Origin: Scenedesmus sp. ARA3
Lineage: Eukaryota; Chlorophyta; Chlorophyceae; Sphaeropleales; Scenedesmaceae
Reading direction: 5' to 3'
DNA length: 64,000 bases
Assembly: GCA_004335835.1 (NCBI GenBank)
Contig: RWJK01001124.1
Location: 107,793 to 171,792, forward strand
The translations under genes were made by a program, and so were the position numbers. Under the pieces are notes generated by a model. That model did no database searches. It was given only the letters and a program-made list of their open reading frames with translations, and had not been told where the DNA came from. This document shows, piece by piece, positions 1-11,100 of the stretch (positions are counted from its first letter, which is position 1; the number at the start of each line of letters is the position of its first letter).

Positions 1-28
1 CCCTCCCACACACAAACCACAAACGCAC

Positions 29-2065
29 CTCCTGCTGCAGCGCCTCAAAGCGCCGCTTGAGTGCATCCAGGTCCATGCTGGAGCCCTCCTGCGGCAAGCT
101 CTCCTGCTCAGGCGGCACTACAGGGCCCTCCTGCAGCCTCGCGCGCTTCTGCTGCTCTGCCATGTTGCCGCCTGCACTGCCATCGAGCGAGCGCTTCTGT
201 GCGCCGCCTTGCTGGCCGCCTGCGTTCATGGCTGGGCGGGCACCGGCCCTGCAGAGGGAAAGGACAGGAGGCGGGAAGCGGAGGATGAATACAAGCAGAT
301 GAGAAAGGCAGCGGGACAACAGCAGTCAGCCAACAGCAACAACGGCATTTCAAGCTGAGTGGGCTGCTGCAAGTGCCACAACCGCACAGCTGCGCACTGC
401 CTTGCAATACACAAGTCGCTTTGCTTGCACTGGTGTGCGCAGCTGCAAACACTGCCCAGCTGTGCGTCCTGCAAGCAAACTGAACTGGCAGCTGCTATGC
501 ATGCAAACCCACTTCTGCATGCCGCCGCCGCCGCCGCCTGCTTGGAAGCCGCGCAGCTCTTGATGCCTGCAGGCGGCAGCAGCCACAGCAGTCTCGAATA
601 CAACACACCTTTGCAGGAGCTGCACGCACGAATCAGCCCTGGCTGCACGCTACAACGCACACAAACGACAACCGCAGCCGGTGGCAAACAGCAGCACAAA
701 CAACCACAAGCAGCATCGCCTATACCTGCCACACAAGGCAGCAACACAGCATCAGCTGCCAACTCCACCGCTGTGCAACGTCAGTACAACACGCGCTGCC
801 AGCCACACGCACAGCCGCAGCAGCTCACCCGTGCGCAAAGGTGCAGGCGGCGCCATATCTGCACTGCCCCTCCTTCATAAACTGCTCACACAGCCGCGTG
901 CGGAAGTGCTGGCCCTTGTCCCCTGTAGAAGCCTTCGGTCCCATCGGCCCTGGGCCACCCATAGGCCCTGGGCCCATGCTGCCACCCATACCACCCCCCA
1001 TGGGGCCTGGTGCCATGCCTGGCCCTCCCATGGCTGGGCCGTGTGGGGTCATGATCTTGCCGCTGCCTGTGGGGCGGGGCTGGCTGGGGCCGCCGCCGCC
1101 GCCTGCGCGCAGGTCGACCTCTCCGTGTGCGTATTTGCAGGTGGGGCCGTAGTTGCACTTGCCCTCCATGAACCTGCGCGGATGCGGAGAGAGAGAGGTG
1201 CAGCAGCGGGCGCGTTGAGAGAATTGTGTTGAGTAATGATCCGCAGTGCCTGCGGCATGCAGGCAGTGAAGTATGCATGCAGCGGCAAAGTATGTGAGTG
1301 GTGCGTGCTGGGCTCGTGCTGTGAGTGGTCCATGTGGAGCAGTTTGGGTAGCACTGCTGCCCGATGGACCGAGCACAGAACCCACAACACAGGAGAACGG
1401 CAGACTCAAAGACATCCAGCTGCTGCTGAGAGGCATCTGCTACTGCTGTTCTGCCACGGCCCCTGCATACATCCCAAGCTGCCCAGCCAGGCAGCAGGCA
1501 GCTCACTTGTGGCAGATCTTTGTCTTGTAGAACTTGCCATCTCCCATGGGGCCCTCGCCACCCCCCATGGGTCCCCCACCCATAGGACCGCCACCCATAG
1601 GACCTCCACCCATGGGGCCACCGCTAGGAGGGCCCATGCCCATGCCTCCAGGCGGGCCCATGCCCATTCCACCCATGCCCATACCCATGCCTGGCATCAT
1701 ACCCATGCCAGGCATGCCCTGCAAATGAACCAGAACAGCAGGAGGACGACAGGAGTGAGGAGGTGGCACCGGCTGCCGGGAAACTGCTGCCCGGGATAAG
1801 GGCTACATGAAGGAGATGCAAGAAGACCTTGCGTAAATATTGGATCATTCAATGGCAGAGTACACAGCGGCAGGAGCTGAGCGGATCACTCCAGGCAACA
1901 CCTCGCGAGGTCTGAAGAGCTGCCCAGGTCGCTCACCATGCCGTCTGCCATCCCCATCATCATTGGGTTCATTCCCATCATGGGGTTCATGGCCATCATC
2001 GGATTCATCCCGCCCATGCCTGCGCCACCGCCCATCCCTCCACCCATGCCTCCTCCTTGGTTCAT
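29..2065 (-). CDS. CCCH-type zinc-finger protein (3' end off window)
   Basis: Exons on the minus strand: 2065-1937, 1718-1507, 1173-829, 248-29 and onward past the left edge; all junctions are GT-AG and in phase. The ATG at 2065 has an in-frame TGA five codons upstream. Residues 1-110 are Met/Gly/Pro-rich, with repeats such as GGPMGGGPMGGG. Two zinc fingers follow: C112-x7-C120-x5-C126-x3-H130 (preceded by FYKTKI; an intron splits the Lys codon inside the finger) and C209-x8-C218-x5-C224-x3-H228 (preceded by HFRTRL). The last visible exon has a basic stretch (QQKRARLQE) and the start of a probable coiled coil (LKRRFEALQQE). CCCH pairs of this type bind single-stranded, often AU-rich, RNA, so a role in mRNA processing or turnover in nucleus or cytoplasm is inferred. 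The exact subfamily is not clear because the C-terminus is missing. Confidence 0.87.
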
Positions 2066-2672
2066 AGCTGCTGCGTGTCAGCTACACCAGCAAATCGGAG
2101 CAGTCTAAAGGTTGTACAGTGAACAGATCTGGCGAGTGGTTGCACGCTCAGGTGCAAAGGGTTGTTGCTGGCCTGCTGCACTGTCGCTTCGCACAGGCGT
2201 GTTTGTGAACGTGACTTCACTAATTTCAACCACTCAATGAAGCACCTGATGATAAAAACAAGCTATTGGGGACTAGAATGCAGCACAGGCGTCATCACAG
2301 TGGCAGGAGAGGTGTTAGGTGGGTTCAGGTCCCAGGCACCATAACACAGCACCGCAGGGTGCAGTGTTTGACGCTTTTTGAAGGGCTGCATACGCGAGCT
2401 GTGGCCCACCACCACCAGCATGTTCCATTAACTCGCATGGCGTGACAGGATTCTGCATCTTCAGGTCCCCCCCTTCTGAGAGGTCCTGCTCATCAACATC
2501 CCACTGCAATCACTCCGTGTGTCAGTCATTTGCAGATCCTGAAAGCTAAAACTGTGTCTACGCACACGACATTGCAGAGTTGAATGTCACATTATACAAG
2601 TAACAAAGGGTTACAAAGGAATTCATGTTTTCTCGAAGAGAAGAGCACTACTAAACGCTTTGCATGCCCTGG
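2066..2672. other. Intergenic, 5' side of the CCCH gene
   Basis: About 0.6 kb between the start of the CCCH gene and the 3' end of the Coa1-like gene. I see no supported gene, only short frames without homology. It must hold the CCCH promoter; no clear TATA box stands out. Confidence 0.5.
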
Positions 2673-3714
2673 TCAGCCCTCTTGCACTGGAGGCTGCTGC
2701 TGCTGCGCCTGCTTGCGCCACCCTAACCGCCGCCACCAGCTGCCGCTTGCTTGCCCTGCTTTCTGCTGCTGCTGCACTTGGCAAGGCTGACATCCAGCTG
2801 CTGCTGCTACTGCTGCTGCTGCATGGCCTGCCTGCCCTTGCTGCTGCTCCTGCCTGTGCTCTGGCAGCAGACTCCTGGCCTGCACCAGCCCTCCTTCACT
2901 AGGCACCATTGCCTGGCAGCTCAACACCTGCCACGTGCCAGGCCCCAGTATGTTATATAACACGTTAGATTTGTAGCCTGGCTGCCTGCCCGCTTTCACT
3001 GCTATGTCGGTGACGCCTTTTGTGCCTTTCAGCTGGAAGGTGCAGTGCGCCACTTTGTCTCGATGACTGAAAGCCAGTGTGGCATCATACCAGGAGCCAG
3101 TTGTGTAGGGGTAGCCAACAATCTGCGGGGCAAGCACCGGCAAGAGATGTTGGGCGAGTGGCATGCATGCAGTGTTGAGTGAAAATGAATGTGAACAGAA
3201 TGCCCTGCAGCTGTTGTGCGCTAAATGCCATAGCTTGAGCACAGCGGTGTTTACACCAGTGTCGCCGCGCTATGTACTGCTTGCAGTACCCAACCACCTC
3301 AGAGCAAAGACATGGCATCGTGCATCACAAGCTACTCGATGAAAAAGGGGAAGCGGGTTGCTGCATGTGGATCACATCTATTGAGGCCTGCTGCTACACA
3401 TGGAGGCCTGCTGCTGCCGCGGCTGCACATGCATCAGCCTGCGTGTTTGCGGCGCACATCGCATCAAGGAATGTGTTTCAAGAAAAAAAGCACAAGACAG
3501 CATTTGCAAGATGCGCTGCTGCCACACTCGTGGCCGCTGCAGCACCCCAGCCCACCTGCGGTATGTCTGGGTCTGCCGCCACCAGCAGCATCGCCTGGCT
3601 GTGCAGCCTGTTGTATACCATGAGGTCACTGGCAGTGTCCCCTGCAAGGTACAAGATGCCACCCAGAGCCAGCCCGCCAAGGCCACTGCGCACCACTGCG
3701 CTTGCCGTGCCCAT
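2673..3714 (-). CDS. Coa1-like small membrane protein
   Basis: Two exons on the minus strand, 3714-3556 and 3122-2673, joined in phase 0 by GT-AG; about 202 aa. The visible ATG at 3714 gives MGTASAVVRSGLGG and then one hydrophobic segment (residues 10-25, LGGLALGGILYLAG). Next comes DPDIPQ, which joins IVGYPYTTGSWYDATL, then a beta-rich segment with CTFQLKGTKGVTDIAVKA. A short N-terminal membrane anchor, a 'DP..xx.G.P' motif and a 'v.G.kG...v.v.a' core are what I know of the Coa1 family, which helps assemble mitochondrial cytochrome c oxidase. The C-terminal 60 residues are Gln/Ala-rich and lineage-specific. The same frame is open upstream of the ATG through poly-Gln and poly-Ala with an 'AARR' element. 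A mitochondrial presequence on an unseen upstream exon is therefore possible and the true start is uncertain. The family call is from motif memory only. Confidence 0.55.
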
Positions 3715-3725
3715 TTGTACCCCTG

Positions 3726-3726
<1 letters not shown>

Positions 3727-3806
<80 letters not shown>
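3727..3806. repeat. Interrupted (CTG)n microsatellite
   Basis: About 26 CTG units broken once by TGCG. On the minus strand they read as poly-Ala then poly-Gln in the frame of the Coa1-like exon, just upstream of its visible ATG. They are either 5' UTR or a variable N-terminus. Confidence 0.9.
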
Positions 3807-3807
<1 letters not shown>

Positions 3808-4032
3808 GATGCGTCGCGCTGCACTGGAGGAGCTGTGGCTGTGCTCTGTTTGCTGCTGCTGTTGTGTGCTATGCAACAGAGGCTGGCAGCCACAGAAGAT
3901 TGTTCCCGCTGCTGTGCTGGGGGTTCAAGCGCGGGTCGGGAGCCAGAGGGAGTGTGGAACAGACTGCTGCAGCCCTGCAAGCAAACACAACGAGAGCGAA
4001 AATGGCAGGTTTGTTTCATGTTGCTGGCGCTA

Positions 4033-4033
<1 letters not shown>

Positions 4034-4083
<50 letters not shown>
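4034..4083. repeat. (CTG)n microsatellite
   Basis: About 16-17 uninterrupted CTG units in the region between the Coa1-like gene and CAP-G2. No exon is supported here. Confidence 0.92.
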
Positions 4084-4086
<3 letters not shown>

Positions 4087-4278
4087 ATGTGGTATACGTT
4101 GCTGACAAAATGAGCTGTTGAGCACGTGGTGTGCTATTTGACCCAATGAAGGACAAACATATCCAGCTGCTGTTGCTGGTGACAATTTAGTTCGTGCAGC
4201 AGGTAGGGCAAGGGCGATGCTGCTTCAGTTGCAAGTATATGATTGCTTCTGCTATTGCTGGTGCTGCTGGTGCTGCTA

Positions 4279-4280
<2 letters not shown>

Positions 4281-4327
<47 letters not shown>
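4281..4327. repeat. (CTG)n microsatellite
   Basis: About 15 uninterrupted CTG units, preceded by imperfect CTG/CTA units. Intergenic. Confidence 0.92.
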
Positions 4328-5166
4328 ATCGACACCGCCACGAAGCTGCTGAAAATCACCTTGCAGCATTCACGAAAGTGCCCTTGTGCAAGACTCCGGG
4401 CGTAGTGACCCAGCGACTACAGCGAGGCACTGCCACAGGCTGCAGATGGCGACGAGCCTGTGATGTAAACGACCAGCAAAAGTATCATTCAGCAAAGGTA
4501 GGCAATTGTCTTTGGAACGTTTGCAGCGGGATGCGCTGAGTTAAAAGCAATAACCCTGCCTGTGACAATCTGGGCTGGGTCAAACCACAAGCCCTGGCAA
4601 AGTTTTCAGCCTGAGGTGTGCTCAGCATCCTGCACAACAACATCCACACATTGCATCTCATCGTTACATCCCAAGCTCCTGTCTGGCCGCAGTATCTCAA
4701 AATTGCAGACAGGTTCCAGCGATCCTGCCGTTGAACTTCCATACCGGTAGTGTGCACTGCAGCTGCTTAACACGTATCATTGTGCCAAGTAGTACCTGAT
4801 GCGCTGCGTGTGCTGCTGCTACTGCTGTCGTTTCTCGTTCATAAACAAGCACCGATGCTTCAAGCCAGTGATGGATCACTGCAGTGCACCTGGTGCACGC
4901 CTGCATCCAGGTACAAGTAACAGCTGTTACATTTTCAAAAGCCTGCCACGCACGGGATGCGGAAGTGGGCGTCTGACATTGTTTGAAGGTTAATGTACAT
5001 ACGGTTTTCTCATGTTGCACCACGGACGTCTTCCCATTGTTGTGCAGCGGTGGTCATGCGTTCCTCTGTCGCCCTGCATCATACTAACGCCTTGCATGTC
5101 GATCAAAGTTAATTGAATAGTTGAAACTGCAACTTCGAAACCACGTCGGGAACCCTGTGCGGTGTG

Positions 5167-8100
5167 ATGGACGTAGAGAAGTTGAAGGACCTGGATGTTG
5201 CTGCCTTCGTTGGTACACACGGCAAATATGTACGCACTCAGCTTTGAACTTAAAAGCATAGCTGTTTGGACTGGCTGTGGCTGACTTGCAGCTGAACTGC
5301 ACCCACAGGACTCTGATGACCTGAAGGAAAAGCTCAGCAGCTGCACCAGAGCTGTGCTGGTGCAGTTTGCAGATGCCTTGCTGATCCAGGCAAGTAGTAC
5401 GGCACTCACACATCTCCAACATGCATCATCTGGTTTACAGGTGGCCACCCTTATGTGCATGCGGTCGGTGCCTTGACGAAGCAACAACATCAGGGGAATG
5501 TCAGCAACTGACATCAGCAACCACAACACATGTTCAGTGCTGTTGCAATGCTGCATGTTTGCGCCAGGTGAATGCAGCATTGGAGCAGCTGCAGGACTGC
5601 CTGCCTGAGGAAGGGGAGGACTTTGATGAAGCCAAGACAGAGCCGCTGGTGAGCACGTGCAGTATCTGTGACCCCTGCCCACGCCAGCCATACAGCACAC
5701 GGCCCTATCTGCCGGGGGCAGACATTGGCGCGGCAGCTCATGCATCCCACTGTCTGCAATGTGTCGGCCAGGTGCTTGCTCGGTGAGCTCAGAATAGTGC
5801 GCAGCAGCATTGGCAGTTCAGTAAAGCATGAATTCACCTGCTCACTGCTGCCTGGTTGTGCTGCATGCAGGAAGCTGCGCTGGCGGCGCTGCGGCTGGCA
5901 GCGCTGCTTTGCACAGATGCGCTGCATGAGTGTCATGCCAACCCTCCTGACGCGCTGTGCTCAGCAGCAATCATGCTGCACGACCATGCACTGCTGGTGA
6001 GCAACTGTTAAACAACAGGCTGTTTGTGACACATGCAATTGTCTTCCTGTACACCCCCCCATGTTTTGGAAGCGCGCAACAGCACCTGTTGCGTCATGAC
6101 AAGGGTGGTATCTGCAAGCAGGAATGCGGACTGTGTGCAAGATGCACTTGTGTGCAGCCATCTTAATACACGATGGTGGCCGGCAGTATGTCAGTAGCTC
6201 CCAGCCTTCTTTAGCTGAGCTGTTGCAAGCATAGTGCCGTGCTCACTGCGGCTTGCTGCTGCTGTGCTGTGTCTGCAGGAACTGGGCGATGCGCGGCCAG
6301 ATGTGCAGGACGCAGTCGCAAAGCTGTGCTGCACCTGGTGGCAGTACGGCGCAGAGAACAGGGAGTTCCTGGTGTCGCAGACGCTGCCTTTCCTGCTGGT
6401 GGGTGGCTGCAATAACAGCAGACTGTTTTGCTGCAGCTGCTGGCTCAACAAGTGGTGTATCAGAGATGTAGCTGTTTCCAGACTGGCCATCTAGCTAAGG
6501 GCAAAGAATGCTCTGTGCACTTCAGGAAAAGCTGCTGCAGCAAGTGCTGCGCATCCTCATGCTGCTGCTCTGCTATTGAATCAACAAGGATCTGAACCTG
6601 CTGTTCATGTGCCTGTGTGTGGCCAACACCACTGCCTGAGCAGTTGCGTGCCATCAGCAGCAGCAAGGCTGCGCATGTGAAGGCCTGCCACGCAATGCGT
6701 GGTGCACTGGAGCTGCTGGATTTTGAGGATGCATCCATCAACGACATGAAGCGCATGCTGCTGCAGGTATGGCTTTGCTCAGCAACATCAGCAGCGGCAG
6801 CAGAACTGCGGACAGGTCACGCGACATGCACATGCACTGCAACCGCAGCAGCAACCTTGTGAGAGCTATGCGCTCTGAATGCGTGCTCGCGCGGTGGTTC
6901 GTGATTGATGTTTCTTTCTTCTGTCTGTACTGCTTGGTTGCATACACTGCATGTCGTCGCTGCTGCTCCTGCTGCGCTGATGGCGACGAGCTCTGGTGCC
7001 CATGTGTTCTGTGTGCCTGCTGCACTGTGCTGCTTCAGGCTGCAATCTGCCCTGCCTTTGTGAGGCGCCCAGAGGGCCGCAAGTTCCTGGCCTGCCTGCT
7101 GACAGTGCACCCCAGCATGGTTCAGGAGATGACCTCAGTCATCCGCAACCAGGTGCGGCATGTCAGCTGCAGCAGCAGATCATGCAGCAGCAGCGGACGC
7201 AGCAGCAGCGGTGGCAGGCGCACCCATCACAGCAGCAGCTGCAACTGAGCAGTCTCCATAGTGCATCACCATTGAAAGTGCTCCGTGCAATCCACAGCAC
7301 TAGCGTGCAGGATGCCTCTGCAGCATCTACTGCAGTTGTCGCTGTCTGCACAGAACCCCTCTGCATTACATGTACTGCACCGCATGATGCTGCAGATCCC
7401 TGCTGGGCGGCGCTCTGTGCTGGATGCGTATGGTGAGGTCATCCTGCGCGGCTGGAGGGAGGCTGTGGGGCCCTGCCTGGCTGAGATCGAGACCAACCTC
7501 ATCCAGGTGTGCGCGCAGAATGAACCTGACCACAGCACAGAAAAGCAGAAGCAACAGCCACCTAGCGCAAGCGTCAAGGTGGAAGCACAGCAGCAGTTGC
7601 TGAATTCATCAAGTACCGTCTGGGCTGCCTGCACACGCGACCCGTCATCAGCATTGCTAGCAGCTGATGAACTACAACGTGCAGGCGCCGATGGTCACAC
7701 ACTGACAAGAGCATCTCCTGCTGGCACGGCATCTGCTGCTGCAGAACCTCATGAACGCAGCGCTGCACGGCTCCGGTCAGGCGCTGGTGGCCAACATCCG
7801 CCGCGTGCTGGGCGAGCTGCATCGCTGCAAGCGTCTGGGCGGCGCTGGCAGCGTGGACGCAATGCTTGTGCGGCTGTACGAGCCGATCCTGTTCAGGGCG
7901 CTGTCAGCCGCCAATGCAGGCGTGCGCCGCAACGCGCTGGAGCTGCTGCTGGATGCTTTCCCGCTGCTGGTAAGTGATGCGGGGCAAATCATGCTGCAAG
8001 CAAGTGTGCCGCACGTAACCTCTTTCCAAGGTGTTTGAGTTCCCTGCCTCCATGCAACTGCACAAACCATTCGGCCGCAGCGTCTGTGCTCCTTCCTACT

Positions 8101-11100
8101 ATCACACCCCCTCGCCTGACCACCTGACTGTGCAAGTTTGCAAGCGCAACCCCGTGTCTCTTCCAAGCACTCTCATCTCATCACACCACCGACACCGCCA
8201 CTGCTGCCGCCACTCCTATCACTGCCGTCCCTCAGGACCCCGAGGCTTCCACGGAGGAGCAGGACGAGCTGCTGGTGCGCCAGTTCCAGGCGCTGTCGGA
8301 CGGCCTGACCGACGCCTGCCCCAGCGTGCGCGTGGTGGCGGCGCAGGGCATTTGCGGAGTGCTCAACCTGTACTGGGAGATCATCCCTAGTGCAACCACC
8401 GCCGGCTTTGTGTCGCGCTTGACGAGTGAGCCTGGGCAGCTGCGCCATGGCTAAGCACACACATAGAAAGATATCATCACATGAATTGCGCGCCGCTTCA
8501 CCAGTGCAGCTTAAGACTGTGCTCATGCGCAGCCACAGCTGCTTGCAGCTGGCATGGCTGCGGCGGAGCTGATGTTTGGCTGCTGGCCGCTGTTTGTAGC
8601 TCAGCGTATGTGCGGTAGCCACGTCCTGGCCAACACACATTGTGACGTTTGCGTCCTGCAGGCCAGCTCGCGTTCGATGCTGCGATGCCTGCCGTGCGTG
8701 TGGCAGTGCTGGAAGGGCTGCAGCTGCTGGTGGACAACCAGCACGCACAGCCGGTGCTCAGCGTGAGTGACATTCTGACTGATCCGCTTAGGTGTGGTAG
8801 CCAGCCCAGTACTCGCTGCGTTACTAGGTGTGCCTTGCTTCTACCAATGGGTGCAACGTTTTCTCGACTGCAGTGTCCAATCTGAATGGGGCTGGCATCA
8901 AGTTGAAGCGCTGCTGCTGCTGTGCTGTTCATGTCCTGCAGAAAGCCCTGCCACAGCTGGCGCCTGTGATGTGGGACCCCTCGCCCCGTGTGAGGGAGGC
9001 GATGGCAGACCTGCTGCTGTGCATCTCGTGAGTGACCTCTGGTGTTGCTGCCCTCTCTTAAGCGCTTTGTGTGATGCATGCTTACTTGGCACCAGCAAGC
9101 AGACAGTAGCACAATATATAACCTACTGGTAATTGCAGCACCCGCCACAAGTCAAGCGCAGGCCTGAGCAGCATTTGCATGCTGTGTGTCAGCTAAGCCT
9201 CAACACGGCATCACAACGTTTGCAATGCCAGACACAAATCGTCTCTTCAACATATGCATGCATGTGATTGCTTGCAGGACGAGCCGCGGGCTGCACTTCT
9301 GGGAGGTTGTGCCGCTGGAGGTGCTGCTGGAGCAGCTGGTGGGCGCAGGCGCAGCAGCGCCCGGCAGCAGCAGCGTGGCGCAGAAGCTGCACCAGCTGCT
9401 GGTGCCCAGCTACTTCCCAAATCCTCAGGAGGGAGCGGTGAGCGCTGCCTGCTGCACAGTAACAGTTGAAGTGAACAGCTGAAGAAAATTGCCAGTGATT
9501 AGTTGCTGATGCATGTATGGCTGGAGGGCGCTCCACTGCCCACGAAACTACTTGGACTCGACCGTGCCCCTTGGCTCAAGTCACGTCCAACAAGCACAAC
9601 ACGGCCGTGTCGCACCACGTCTGCTGCATCTCAGCAGACACACACTTCTGTACGCACAATGCTGACCACAACACACCACGCACGCTTGTCCATGCTGCTG
9701 TTGCACCCGTGCTTGCAGGCGCGCATTGCTGCGCTGCTCAAGGAGAATCCTGCTGCTGGTCAGTCCTTCTGCAGGATGCTGGTGGCACCCTTCATACACT
9801 ACATGGACAGCGGCAAAGGTGGGGAGCCTCGACTAAATGACATAGTAGGGAGGGCGCAAGCAACACTCACAGCACTCAACATGGCTGCAAACGTAAATGA
9901 GCATCCGCTCTGCGGCTAATGGCTTGCATCATATTCACAGCAGTAGCAGTGACTTGGGATCCCAGATGTCGCCCTTACCTGCGCAACGTTTTGTTGTTGC
10001 CGTGCATGCCTATGTTTCTCATCCTGCGCAGGCTCGCACCAGGTGCAGGTGCCTCTGGAGGACATCCTGCAGCTGGCCAGCTGCCTGATGAGCCACCTGC
10101 TGCAGCACCCGCCGGTGCCAGACGCGCGCAGCCCCCCACGCAAGCAGCGCAACCGTGGGACAGGGGGCGGCAGGGATGCAGCTGCTGATGGCACAGAAGG
10201 GCGGCCATCCACAGCAGCTGGTGGGTCGGCATGGTGGCGCGAGATGCAGTGCTTTCAGGTTGTTCCCGAGCGATGTTCAACATGCTGGTGTGCCTCATAG
10301 TGTTGATCGCTCACTACGCATCACGCGTCCAAATGGCTCGAGTGCAAGTCACTGCTGTGGCTGCCGCTGCATCTCTGTCGGTATACGCAGGCCGTGGCGG
10401 CCGCGGCAAGAGGAAGAAAGCTCCGGCACCAGCCGCTGCTGCAGGCAGCAGTGCAGCAGCTGGCGCTGATGCAGAGGTGCCAGAGGAGGAGCAGGAGGTC
10501 GATGTGATGGCGGTTGGCGTGCAGGAGGAGTCTGTTGACAGCTGGCAGGCGCTGCTGGCAGGCCTTGCTGAGATCTGTGCTGGCATCGGCATGGCACTGC
10601 AGCACGAGCTCTGTGAGTGGCGCTGACAGCCCTGGCATGATCCAGATTGCTTCTTTGGCAGCGGCTGCCTGTCGCTTACGCATACAGTTCCAGGGTATGA
10701 TGCCTGTAGGTGCAACCCAACTGCTTCGGCATTGTACAGCTGCCCAACAGCATTTGCACCTACACCTGCTCCAGCAAGTCAGCTGTAGACAGCCTGTAGT
10801 GTATGCTCAGGGCTGGTTACTGCCACATCTGTTGCCGCAGGCGACGAGCAAGATGTGCAGGGCCTGTTCAGCGAGGCATCCCTGCAGCAGCTGCTGACAG
10901 GCTGCCCAGGTGCAATAGCAGAGCGCTGTGTGTGGCGCATCGCTGAGGCACTGCCCTGCCTGGCTGCAGCGCGCCACCTGCTGCTCAGCAGGATGCAGCT
11001 GCTGGCCTCCGGGCAGCTACTGCCAGAAGGGCTGGACGCTGCAGCGGCTGCAGCAGCAGCAGTGTTTGGTGCTGGCAACGCAGCAGGTGCAGCCGGCAGC

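Larger units (their letters stand above)
3715..5166. other. Divergent intergenic region with CTG repeats
   Basis: It separates the Coa1-like gene (minus) from CAP-G2 (plus) and so should hold both promoters. It contains three CTG microsatellites, annotated separately. The rest has only short frames without recognisable similarity. Confidence 0.5.

Noticed and set aside
3378..4019. Poly-Gln reading frames on both strands over the CTG repeats as genes.
   Set aside because: They are frame shadows of the microsatellite. Only the frame joining the Coa1-like exons has splice and motif support.
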